From Leucogyrophana mollusca (lineage: Eukaryota > Basidiomycota > Agaricomycetes > Boletales), in contig MU266731.1 of the NCBI GenBank assembly GCA_021014945.1, forward strand, positions 1 to 18,371: a stretch of DNA of 18,371 nucleotides. Direction: 5' to 3'. A program made the position numbers and the translations under genes. The notes under the pieces are model-generated. The model was given only the letters and a program-made list of their open reading frames with translations, ran no database searches and had not been told where the DNA came from. Below are positions 1 through 9,403 of this stretch, piece after piece; within the stretch, counting starts at the first letter, position 1; the number at the start of each line of letters is the position of its first letter.

Positions 1-2064
1 GCAACGTCGGCCGGCGATCGGATGAGTCGCAATATGCAGGCATTTGTACATCTCGGTGCTACGCTGTTTGCGTTATGTGCTGACTGAAAGGTGTGTGATG
101 AACACTCCAATGATGCTCGCCTTGGAGGGAGTCGTGGTACCGAGACTGGGATGCACACCATCCCTGTGATCAACTGCTGCATAATCTTCTGGTGCTGTAT
201 CTTAGGCCAATGTTTTCGGGACGGCTCTGCTTTTGGGGACGGGGGGACGTACCGCATGTTGCATTATATTCGCGTTTGGTATTGCCACTGGCCGAATTAG
301 AGTCGGTGGATGGGGTATGTCCGGGTGCATGGTCGTCGGGTCGAAGCTCGGTGTGGAATGACGCGAAGATGGGGGTTGGATAGTACAGGGGTTGGTATCG
401 GATGGGGTGAAGGTCGGTGCCCCCTCAGTACTACAGCACCTCAACTACTGCTACATGAAACCACGAGCAATCTCCCCCACAGATGAGTCAGTCGGCTCTC
501 TCCCTGCACTTTCCGCCTCTACCTCTGCGCGCACCTTGTCGACGCGGGCCCTAGCCCATGAACTGTCTTCACCCGGATTTTCCAACAATCGCCTCCCCTT
601 AGCCTCCGCCCGGATCGGGCATACACTCCGGCACGAAATCCCTACTGCTCACGCGTGCAGGGCAGGAGCACGTCGCTGGCGCAAGGAACAGTGCATCGAG
701 CGCGGCGCCCCCTCATTTCCGCCCATTGTCGCCCCGATGAAAGTGCTCATTGTCCTGCTAGACGCGGAAGAGGAATCCGATCTGCTCGTCAAGGTTGTCT
801 GTGAGTACACACCCTGCCCGCCCAAATTTTGAGGGTGACGAACAGCTATCAAATCCCCCGCTTCTGCAAAAACTCAGGTTCTTTCAGGCCTCCATTGGAT
901 AAGTTGGTTCGGACTACTCCCACCTCCGCATCCCTGCCAAGAACCCTTCGTTGCTGGGGGCGACACTTCGTGAGCCACTGGTTGAGGTATGCCGTGAAGG
1001 CCCCCGGGAAGGCGCATGGTACGGGTCGATACAGGCCTAGAAAAAATGAGGAGCGGATTGAACCCGACGCCAATCCACATGCCACCGGAGAGGTAATCGC
1101 ATGCATCCTTTGCAAATAGCATCTCGACTGCCAACCAATCACAGTCCATGGGTTCTCCGTCGTATGGCCGTAGCTGCGCTCCAATATGAAGGAGGAACCA
1201 TACGTCGGTAATTTGGATCGGCCCACGACGTACAACCGGGACTCGGATACCAAGGGTCCAAGCTAACTCTCTCGCGGATCAATTTCTGCACCGCCGACAA
1301 ACCCGGCGACAAGGTCTTGGGATAATGCTTTAGTGGCGTCAACCCTTGTGGTCACGAGCTCCAGTAGCGCCAGTGTAAGCATAGCCTCGTCGAATGCAAT
1401 GGTCTAGCACACTGGGTCAGAGGAGACGTGGTGCCTGTGGGGGGGATGGAGCTCAGTGTCGTCGGCCCTGGCACCGGGGTGGTCGGCCGGTGGAAGGGGC
1501 GTTTGCGTCGCCTGGTCGCGTGTGGTTACCCTGAGCTCCGAGCGCTCATGCGGCTCAGTCGCTCATCCTCGGATGCGGGTACGCTAAACGCCCACGCCCC
1601 GCGACGGATATGTGGCTCGCGCAGGAGAGAAAGGTTGTGTCGCATGATGGCGTCATCCGCGTAGGGGAGAAGGTTGATACATGGGCGGCAAGACTGACTC
1701 GGAGCTGCCGAGGTCGCGTGCGTCGGGAGGCGTCCAGCCTGGATCTGTTGCCGAAAGCTTCAAGTTTAGGTTCCATATTACCTCAAACTTCAGTGTGCAG
1801 TGTCAAGGATGGCTTCTCAAGGAGGTGATAGGAGGTGGTCCGGCCTTTGATACCGCACTTCCTAACAACTCAACCACACCCATGTATTGTGTCTGGTGCA
1901 CCGGGTGTTGGGTACCGGGGTGTCGAAATACTGGTATACCAGTCAAGAGACGCCACTACATGTTTAATATCACCATCGACGCTGAATATAAATATTAAAC
2001 CCCCGGCCTCAGGTTTTCTGCTATATGGACTGCCCGCAAGAGCGTGAGTTTTCGAAGTTCCCGC
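1..2064. other. Unique left region, no confident gene
   Basis: No complete gene can be supported here. Plus-strand open frames (for example 392-832) have no recognisable motif and an unremarkable composition. The minus strand between about 440 and 1740 holds several open pieces in different frames that look more protein-like and are listed separately. I see no long repeats, no tRNA-like structure and no similarity by eye to the rest of the window. Homology with the second duplication arm starts only at about 2065. Confidence 0.5.
440..1740 (-). pseudogene. Possible broken or multi-exon gene, unrecognised
   Basis: Several minus-strand stretches read like protein but lie in different frames. 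At about 1690-1530 one includes NLLPYADDAIMRHNLSLLRE. At about 1405-1270 one includes AFDEAMLTLALLELVTTRVD and ends in a stop. An overlapping second frame at about 1283-874 (stop at 874) includes DVWFLLHIGAQLRPYDGEP followed by a Cys/Trp-rich part around DWLAVEMLFAKDACDYLSGG. At about 640-450 one is rich in Glu, Arg and Ala and may be a short coiled coil. The pieces could be exons joined by short introns or one gene broken by frameshifts. I do not recognise the family. The frame change near 1275-1285 has no obvious intron between the pieces, which favours decay. No start codon can be chosen. Confidence 0.25.
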
Positions 2065-2160
2065 TGATCAGGATGACCGTAACCTCACCATGGTCAGCCT
2101 CAGAACGGTGAGTCCAACATCGTCGATAGCTAGTTTCGTTGAGTCTGGTCCTCCAGTGCT

Positions 2161-2443
2161 TCAAAGTAGTTCTGCGACGATGCACGTGGAGTTTCGGCAT
2201 ATAATCAACATGGCCATAGATGAGAGACGCACGAGTTCTTGAACTTTGAGAGCAATCTATTGGCGCAATCAGAATAATCACAAATTCAGGGATGAAGGGA
2301 TGAACCTCTGAATGCAGCCTCTTTATGTTGAGCCGAACGGAATCTGAGGTAAGTTCCCCTGTAAATGTGTCCTATCCTATCATATCCTGAGGACATAGGT
2401 CTGTATTCAAAAGGGGCATACCGTTGTCTAATAACCGATCCAT
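2161..2443 (-). pseudogene. Helical-repeat-like tail exons, copy A
   Basis: Three short minus-strand exons can be read. The first is 2443-2422, from an ATG through MDRLLDN. The second is 2358-2233 and contains LNIKRLHSEVHPFIPEFVI. The third ends at a TGA at 2161-2163. They are separated by GT-AG introns 2421-2359 and 2232-2172. The middle exon resembles a HEAT or armadillo helix pair (basic helix, then PFIPEFV and a hydrophobic helix), but this is only a resemblance. In copy B the same exons are an in-frame continuation of the membrane-protein gene. In copy A they are out of frame with it because of a net one-base difference upstream. The piece is therefore either a separate small gene or, more likely, a tail cut off by a frameshift. 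Confidence 0.35.
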
Positions 2444-2450
2444 GATCGTT

Positions 2451-4911
2451 TCACGCGGGGCAGTAGGGTCTTCGATGGGAATAGAGGTGTACCGCGGACT
2501 GACCACACTCTGGGGTCCTGTGAGGGCTGGCACGCAGTTCAAGATCCAGGCTACACAAAAAGCAGCAAAGTATCGTCGCACGTTGAGATTCACAATCATT
2601 GTAATGTTTGGCTGCCAAGTCTTCTTCGCCCACGTCTGCTAGTAGGACATCAAACCTACCAGCTGCACGCAAATCGTTGATGTTCGGACCATCCACCCGT
2701 CCAATGACGTCTCGCATGGCTGGCATGCGGCTCGCCAGCCACACGAATTCTAAGACACCTCCACTAATTACCGCGCTGGATTTGGGTGGGTTTTCAGAGT
2801 CGGGGTGTGTCATCCGATTTGCCAGCACCAAAAGGAGGACAGACGCGGAGAGTGCGAACGATAGCTATACGAGGTGCATGCAGTCAATCGTCGTTCAGAT
2901 GTTGTAAATTACTTACGGGAATCCAGTTGATCTGCTAGCAAGTGTCAACACGATACCTAGCGACGATGCTTGCACATACATTTAAGCGCGTCTCCAACGC
3001 AAGCCGCGTGATTGTCGCTGAACCTATAGAATGATCAAAGCCACCGCCGACCTCGCCAAGCTGGCCAGCTGTGACACAAACAATTAGGCCTGCTCGGGTC
3101 CTAGGGGATCATCGTCCCAGTTATTACAACAGACCTGTCCACATTGTCGATGCAAGTACTCGAGACACAGCCATTTCCATTTGATCTACGGAAAGAGCGA
3201 ACGATGGAGTGGTATTAGACAAGGCCTCGGGCCCGGAGGGGATTAGAAGTGGATCGATTTGGGTGGCATTCATGCCTAGCAGTTGCATTAGGTAGCTGGT
3301 GAATACAGGTGGTCAATGGCCAGGCGTCTTCTACGGGTGTGAATAGTTAGACTGACGCATCCAGCACACTTGGCTGATAACCGCATCCATCCGTGATGGT
3401 GACGGGGGAGGTTGCTTCGCCAGCGCTACATATCACCTCGGTATTTTCCCAGGCTCTCAGAGCTGAGCCGAACGGAGCCACAATCTACACATGCAGTGAG
3501 ATAGGAATAGTTAACTAAAAACTTTCACGCACGCACCCATGTCTCATTGATTACTTCTCGGGGTTGATCAAGCATCGACGCAGGCGAAGCAGAGGTCCAA
3601 GTGGATGAAACCGGTGCCTCAGAGGTGCTACTGAGGAAAGCGTTAGATTGGGCATCCACTATTGCGCTTGTCCGGAGAAGAGATATATTGCAAGTTACCC
3701 AGGACATATCTATTGTTGCAACGGAGATATTGCTGGGGGGGGCTGCGGAGCATGAGCGTGGTGGGCATCGGAGGAAAATATGCCGCACCATCAGGCGTGT
3801 AGTAGGTCCAGTTCATGGGGATTGTTGTGCTGTTGAGAAGTGCAGCGCTGCCTTCAATAGCAGTAGTCACAAAGAAATTAAGCACGCTCTGAACACGTAA
3901 TGATAGTACACGAGGCCCCTAGCTGACGGGGTGAATGACAGTACCGAGGGAGTGTTCATATAGGTGTTGAATAGGACTTGGTCTTTCCCTGCGGATAATG
4001 AAACAGTTGTCAGCGTATGGAAACTACAGCGCTGGCAAAATACGCACACGGAACAAATGTCGATACAGAAACATACTCATTCTGGGCGAGAAATTGCGCT
4101 GTATCCCCCGCGACGTTGTAAACCAGACCTGCCACGAGGGCACAGTCAGCATTTATGCTTGTGGCATTAACGGTGACGTTGCCGATCCCCGTCTGGTCGA
4201 GCAGCACATCGTATACAGTCCCATTTGCTAGCCCAGCATTTCCTAGACCGGAAAGACTTCCGATAGACGGTGCGAGCGATGAGATGGTAATCCAATTAAA
4301 CCCCGTATAGTTGACTGGGGAGTCAGGCCAACCAACGGCAGTTGGGACAGATGCTGTGACAGTGTTATTGAAGGTTTGAAATTGGAGGATGGACGACGAA
4401 GCGATGTGCAGCACAGAAATGTTTAGAAGATATGCAGTGACAGATAATACTCCGAGCGGTGACGCGACGACCTTGGTTTGCTGCCACAGGCCGTTAAGTG
4501 CAGCGCCTAATCCACCCCAGGCTCCTGTCACGTCGTGGATGGTGGTGAGCATCTGGCGCTGAGACAACCTGCGCGAGAGTGACACTCTCTGGGTCAGGTA
4601 CACCAGCAGAGCGGTGTAGAGCTGGGGCCTCAATAAGTTAATCACTTAGAAGGCGCCGAGGAACATGCCTGACTCACAGTGTAGAATGCTTGCAATGAAG
4701 CGCTCAATGCGGTCGTCAGCATACTGGTTTTCGAGGTGATGGGCACGACGACACTGTGTTCCGTATGACGGACCGCGAGCCCCACAAGACAGAGGTGAAG
4801 CGCGATAAGCACGGCGTGGAGGCAATAACAAGTCTGACGAAGGGATATTGAGAAGAGACTCGATCTCCCGCGAGGCAACTGCTTATTGACTTTTGAATCA
4901 CCATCGCTCAT
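2451..4911 (-). CDS. Multi-exon membrane glycoprotein, copy A
   Basis: Proposed exons are 4911-4678, 4621-4048, 3988-3945, 3888-3789, 3742-3537, 3484-about 3370, about 3275-3135, 3068-2980, 2931-2917 and 2864-2451. All introns are short GT-AG and phases agree. The first exon has a basic N-terminus followed by a hydrophobic helix (LHAVLIALHLCLVGLAV). Exon 2 holds a conserved cytosolic-looking block (YLTQRVSLSRRLSQRQML, then a Trp/Gly-rich part) and a second hydrophobic helix (about GVLSVTAYLLNISVLHI). A long region with many NxS/T sequons follows, and then a last hydrophobic helix (LSFALSASVLLLVLA). From memory this is a large, functionally unknown membrane-protein family of mushroom-forming fungi. 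The intron between exons 6 and 7 is unresolved. The last exon probably ends early through a frameshift relative to copy B. Predicted product is about 640 residues. Copy B lies 6.96 kb downstream in the same orientation. Confidence 0.65.
2917..2931 (-). other. 15-nt microexon of copy A
   Basis: Five codons (INWIP) lie between intron 2979-2932 (GTATGT ... GCAG) and intron 2916-2865 (GTAAGT ... ATAG). Including it links LETRLN in exon 8 to the hydrophobic helix of exon 10 without a frame change. The same 15 bases with the same flanking splice sites occur at 9876-9890. Reading through either intron meets a stop. Confidence 0.6.
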
Positions 4912-5204
4912 TGATGGATGACCTAAATATTGGTCTGACCTGTCAACCAGAATTGATTGAGAAAGTGGGGGGTATCTGACCGTCGAGCAGTGATGCCTCG
5001 TCCTGTAAGGCTGGCTGCGAGGAAATCGAGGTGGACATCTCTAAAGGACGTAAATCGGGGAATAAGACTAGTGAGATGCTTTGGTGGCTACCAACAAGAC
5101 TAGAAGACAACGAAATAGCCCGGTATAAAAGGTATGGTGGCTCGAATCCAAAAGTGAGTCGAAAAGATGCATTAGCCTCCGAGGGCTAAATTTGCCCGGG
5201 AGAA
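4912..5204. promoter_or_regulatory. Shared upstream region with TATA-like box, copy A
   Basis: This 293-base stretch separates the start of the minus-strand membrane gene (4911) from plus-strand open sequence that begins with an ATG at 5205. TATAAAA at 5124-5130 lies about 75 bases before that ATG, a plausible fungal spacing for a plus-strand promoter. The block, including the TATA-like box, recurs at 11884-12185 with TATAAA at 12103-12108. I see no clear TATA box facing the membrane gene. Confidence 0.35.
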
Positions 5205-6011
5205 ATGCCAACTCATCAGGATCTGATGAGATGGGCTCAACACCTGCGACGGTGTTGTGTGGGATCTGTGCATAGCCTCCATAACTTCAGCGTCGCGTTT
5301 TCGAGCACACGGATGCGACTGCGTCGTTATGTAGTGTATCCCAGCGGTCAGATGGGATGGGTGGACGGGATGATGGAACGCACATCGATCGATCAGAGCT
5401 TCAGCAAGACTGGTGACCCAAATTTATCTGGTTAAGGTATCAAACTTGCCAGGGTGCCGAGGGGGATAAAACACGTCATTTTTAAAGGCATATCGAGAGA
5501 CTGTCACCCAAGTCCTCATAGCTCGTTAGTCGGATTCGTCGCGCCCTTTCTAGCTTCCCGTAAGTATACGGATAGGGCTAGAGACACTGATTTGGTACTT
5601 GTGGGCTGGGTATTTCAAGTCTGGGAGCAAACGAGACACCGCCCATCGATGGACGGCCCGGGGAGACTGTTTGGAAGTTGTCACCAAATCAACTGCCAAA
5701 AGCTATGGTTCCGGCAGATTCCGCGTTGCTTTCGCAACCACCACTTCAACTCAACTTCCACTTGGAATTCTAATATTCTTGTCGTACCCAGGACCGCAGA
5801 GGCGATGGATCCGTGCGTCATAGCCAATGAAGACGTGTGGGACGATACAGCCCTTGAGGTTGTTCGTAGCGACTATGCCGTGGCAACGAGCGAGTGCTGT
5901 TCTGCTGGCCCAACGCTGCTCAATAATACCTCAACGCGACTCGGAGTGGTGGGGACATTTCGGCCGGGTTGGACCTTTCGATGTGCGATAGAAAATCGTG
6001 TTAGGCAATAA
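5205..6011 (+). other. Plus-strand coding-like block, copy A, exons unresolved
   Basis: An ATG at 5205 begins a frame (MPTHQDLMRWAQ...) shared with 12186 in copy B, but the two copies diverge in frame after about 35 codons at a T-run. A strong donor GTAAGTAT at about 5560 and an acceptor at about 5619 (TTTCAAG) suggest an intron. A final segment from an acceptor at 5791 to the TAA at 6009-6011 stays open in both copies (core: Asp-Pro-Cys, VWDD, LEVV, SDYAVATSE, GWTFRC), with length changes in multiples of three. I do not recognise the product. Many of the differences in this segment change amino acids, so constraint is weak or the gene is decaying. Confidence 0.3.
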
Positions 6012-6048
6012 GCCCCACGCGTTGGGCAGCGATTTACGAAGGATATGG

Positions 6049-6270
6049 CTATGAGGGTTGGGAAGTATCCTTTTGGGTGTGCTGTGATGCCTCGAGTGCG
6101 TTGTTCTCTATGGCATATATAACTTGTGCAACACACTGGGGATATGGTTCATGAAGCATGTCTCCACCAACACCTAGCCGGACGAAGACCCCACCGACGA
6201 GCCCGTAGGCGGGACCCAGAGGACAATGGTCTGGAGGCCATGGCCGTGCCCTTTTCCTTTCCTTTCCGCC
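6049..6270 (-). other. Minus-strand open segment, copy A
   Basis: An open minus-strand segment reads GPAYGLVGGVFVRLGVGGDM and on to a TAG at 6049-6051. Copy B at 13000-13190 keeps the same frame, with a few substitutions, an in-frame length change and a slightly later stop. It could be the last exon of an unrecognised gene. The opposite strand is also partly open here (reading through GYEGWEV and a Cys-rich stretch), so the true coding strand cannot be decided by eye. Most differences between copies change amino acids on this strand, which argues against strong selection. Confidence 0.25.
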
Positions 6271-6601
6271 AATGCCAGAGTCAAAGGATCGATGCTGTCT
6301 CTCTAGACCATGCGGTGTGCGGTGGACCGAGCGCGACAAGCTGGATGCGCTGTCTGTTTTTTCGTAGCTGGCTTTAGACCTACGCTCATCTCCGCTGTCT
6401 CGGTATCCCCACTTCCGCACAGCTAGCGCTCTCTATGAGACATTCCCCAGATCGCTGCGAACAACTCCTTCTCCACAGCAGCCCAGCAACCGCCCTCCAC
6501 TCCTGCCTCATGCGCATTATACACCAGGCGAGCCGCACTCACCGATAATCCCTGCTGTGAGGATGACGGGGCTCGGCGGGCCCTGCAAGGCGTACGACAC
6601 C

Positions 6602-6775
6602 ATGGACGGCGTCGTCTTCTCTGGCTCAGAGGCCGAGACCGAAGTCGAGGCGAGGTGTGGAGGGGATGTGCCTGGCGATGTCGGCGGGTGTGGACAGCGA
6701 CGTCGCTTCCGGTCCGAGGTCTACCATGCGAGCGCGTGCGATCCGATGACATGCCTCCTCGAGGACGATATCTAG
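6602..6775 (+). other. Short acidic ORF at the edge of arm A
   Basis: A plus-strand frame begins MDGVVFSGSEAETEVEA and matches MDDFVFSGPEAEAEYEA at 13557 in copy B. Both run through a Gly/Asp-rich part into an Arg-rich part, where homology between the arms ends (about 6705). The rest of this ORF is therefore unrelated to its copy B counterpart and the arm boundary cuts through it. No family is recognised. Low complexity makes a chance frame possible. Confidence 0.22.
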
Positions 6776-8055
6776 TACTGCACATCCTTCTCCAATATCA
6801 GTTCGCGTTTGATCTCTGACATCCTCTTCTGAGAGCGGTGGAGTAGGAGATCCGGGACTTCCAGGGGTCGGATAGGGTCATCCCGGGGGTCTTACATAGC
6901 GTATATAGCATGGTTCTGTCCTGTTCGTGTCTGCATCCTCCATCCCGCTATAGGATCATCCTTGTGTCCGCTCGGCCTACTCCAGCGGGTGCGATAACCT
7001 CTCGCCTCCTCGCAGCCATCTCCCCGTTCTCTCCTCCCTCCTGCGCATCATCTTCCCCCGCCTCACTACCATCTCCTCCTTGCCCTTGCCGCTATCGACG
7101 TCTGGATTGTCACTGATTTCCACTCGCATATTCAGCATCCGTCTCATCCGCCCCACATCCATGCAGGCATAGACATCATTGATCAACACGTCGGTTCATG
7201 GACAGGTATACCACGCCTGACGGATGCGCGGGAAGAAGGCATGCTGCGCAGCACGGTCCCACCCCCTCGTGTTCCAACCACCTCCCCATATCACGACGGC
7301 TGACTCCTTTCGCCATGGACCCGCCGTATTCGACAGTCATTGCTAGCGCAGGGAAAGCAAATTGGGAGAACGAGAACGTCCTTCGAACACGTTACTTCCG
7401 CCGAGGGCTTGCTTCTCTGTTAGTCCAGGGCTTTTCTGCTCGTTACAGTCTTCGCGGGTTTCGGGGCCACGGCTGTGTTCCAGCAACTTCGGCTGTGGTG
7501 CACGCTCGGATAACGGGGTCTCATTCTCATCGCCACCGTCATCCACACAAACCGCGTGCCTATCCTTCCTCCAGCTATGCCTTCGTCGTTCTCCAACGCC
7601 CACAGGACCTCAAAGTCCTCTAATATATGGCGCGTCAACGGACAACCACGGCAACCCCGCATAAGCCATGCTGCTCCTCACGCACTGCCACGTCGGTACT
7701 CAGCGTCGATGGCAAGCATTATGTCTTCGACGGATACCCCCCAGGATACGGTTCCTGTTGTTGTTCGAAGCGAATTGATCCAAGGGCGCGTATCAGCCTT
7801 CATACTTTCAGGCATCCACCGAGCCCTATCGCTGCACGAGACACCCATGATCAGGACGTGCGTCAAGGTACGTCGAGTTCGAGGCGATGGCGCAGTGTTG
7901 ATCAATGACCTTGCCTAACGAGGTTGCCTCGATGCAAGACCCATTTTCTTTCACCACATTGCGTCATAGTCCAACCACACTAACTGTTGTCATGATTTGA
8001 TACGGATGGAGGGACAGGAGGCGAGACTTTATCACATTCTGTTCCCGTATGCTTC

Positions 8056-8346
8056 ATGCATGTTGATTTGGGCGGATCGCATATACGGGCTTTTACTGCG
8101 GTATTGAACGACGTGATTTTGGAGGTGTGGGACCAACTGGAATGCGTATGTGTGCACCCTCATGAACGCCTCACGCGGCTGGCAAGAGCCAAAGTGCGAG
8201 ACGGGATCCCCATGGAAGCACGCAAGCTTTTGGAGGAGGCCTATGCCCTCGCAATAGCGATGACGAATGACTGCTCTGATACCAGATTAACCCACACACA
8301 CTTCCACGCGCGGCTTACTGCGGGAATCGCTGCGTTGGAAGACTGA
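8056..8346 (+). CDS. Hypothetical ORF, 96 codons
   Basis: The frame runs from ATG 8056 to TGA 8344-8346. It includes a likely amphipathic helix (RKLLEEAYALAIAMTND) and no signal peptide, membrane segment or known motif. It lies just upstream of the oxidase remnant, on the same strand and in the same spacer, but the sequence does not resemble the upstream part of that family. It may be an isolated exon or a chance frame. Confidence 0.2.
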   Translation: MHVDLGGSHIRAFTAVLNDVILEVWDQLECVCVHPHERLTRLARAKVRDGIPMEARKLLEEAYALAIAMTNDCSDTRLTHTHFHARLTAGIAALED

Positions 8347-8389
8347 CGGGCAAGAGTTTGAATGCCGCGTGAGGGTTCGCGACATCCGA

Positions 8390-8631
8390 CACCATCTTCC
8401 AGGCGCCGTAAGAACAAGTGCTGCGTACCTGAGGAGTGTCACCATCGCCGAAGCGGCGGTGTACGGAAACCATGCTCTCTGCGACACGCCTTTGACGTGT
8501 ATATATACGAGACGAACATTCCGACGCTGGAGACCCTCCAGGCAACGGTTGACCCGACTGGTATCATGGGTGTGGCGGGAGGATTCAGGTTCCGAGATTT
8601 TGAGGCCCAGGGGTTCCGTCTACTGCTTTAG
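8390..8631 (+). pseudogene. FAD-linked oxidase (BBE-type) C-terminal remnant, frameshifted
   Basis: Two adjacent plus-strand frames together give the C-terminal signature of berberine-bridge-enzyme-like FAD oxidoreductases. The first reads VYGNHALCDTPL (about 8459-8494), resembling the family's Y-x-N-Y ... PL segment. The second, one frame over, reads NIPTLETLQATVDP and then GIMGVAGGFRF (about 8517-8598), matching the usual L..L+..-DP..VM.L.GGF+F ending. The change of frame falls at about 8491-8497 and is explained by one missing base. The FAD-binding (PCMH-type) domain that should lie several hundred codons upstream is not visible, so this is a fragment. Family assignment is from motif memory. 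Confidence 0.45.
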
Positions 8632-9129
8632 CTTTCGAGGTGCACCCGGAGATGTACCATATCTTTTGCTGATAGGCTGCGTTATGGGTGTTTCTCCACA
8701 ATTGTACTTGCCATGCACGCGTAACAACAGAAACTGTGCCACTCACATGAAAGGATGAAAAGGTCGTGATTATGGAAGTAGGCGCCACCTCGAGAACGTC
8801 CACGTCGAGAGTTCTTTCTGAGATGGGAAAGAGTGTAGCAGAGATATACGTAGTAATACAGGAACTGAAGGCAACCACTGGACTAACCTAGGACTCACCA
8901 TCGCAGGGAAAGTATGTCAACAATCTCATTTCGAAGTCTTCGGTTTCGGCCGCACGATATACCGCTGGCAGCCCTAGATTTTCGGCTTACTCGACAATAT
9001 CGACGAGGATGACTTTCGGTGTGCTTGTTGATCAGGATTACCATAACCTCACACCATGCCAGCCAGCCTCAGAATCGTGAATTTAACTTCGTCGATAGCT
9101 AGTTTCGTTGAGCCTGGTCCCGAAGTGCT

Positions 9130-9403
9130 TCAAAGCAGCTCTGAAATGATGCGTGTGAAGTTATGGCATGCAGCCAACATGGCCAGATGAGAGACTCACG
9201 AGTTCTTGACTTCTGAGAGTAATCTATTGACGCAATCAGGATGGCCACAAATTCGGGGATAAAGGGACGAACCTCGGAACGCAGCCTCTTTATGTTGAGC
9301 TCGATGGAAGCTGAGGTAAATTCTCCTGCAAACGTCCAATCATATCCTGAGGACATAGCACTGTAATAAAAATGGGCATACCGTTGTCTAATAACCGGTC
9401 CAT
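9130..9403 (-). other. Helical-repeat-like tail exons, copy B
   Basis: The exons match those of copy A: a segment ending at 9382 (MDRLLDN from the ATG at 9403), exon 9325-9200 (LNIKRLRSEVRPFIPEFVA) and a final piece 9140-9130 ending in TGA. The introns are 9381-9326 and 9199-9141. Unlike copy A, the frame upstream of the ATG is open into the last exon of the membrane gene, and the phase at 9382 is right for splicing (442 nt from 9823, phase 1). The segment may therefore be the real C-terminal end of that protein. The likeness to HEAT/armadillo helices is weak and comes from pattern only. Confidence 0.35.

Larger units (their letters stand above)
2065..6705 (+). repeat. Segmental duplication, arm A
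   Basis: This stretch aligns along its whole length with 9029-13660 in the same orientation. By eye identity varies from almost complete (4500-4620 against 11460-11580) to patchy with many small indels. Similarity becomes clear at TGATCAGGAT (2065 and 9029) and is lost just after a shared CAGCGACGTCG at about 6705 and 13660. I see no target-site duplication or terminal repeat at the edges, so this looks like duplication of host DNA and not two copies of one transposon. The offset between arms is about 6964 bases on the left and 6955 on the right. I estimated the boundaries by reading and did not compute an alignment. Confidence 0.9.
6706..9028. other. Unique spacer between the duplication arms
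   Basis: This stretch is not repeated in the window. It holds pyrimidine-rich sequence (about 6950-7100), several short open frames without recognisable motifs, and the oxidase remnant at 8390-8631. A plus-strand frame at 8056-8346 (MHVDLGGSHIRAF..., with RKLLEEAYALAIAM) looks protein-like but matches nothing I know. A minus-strand frame at 8878-8585 is hydrophobic and Ser/Thr-rich without clear motifs. No transposon ends are visible. Confidence 0.5.

Noticed and set aside
7198..7623. Plus-strand 141-codon ORF in the spacer
   Set aside because: Its composition is rich in Arg, Ser and Pro in all overlapping frames, with no motif. Several other frames in the same stretch are equally open.
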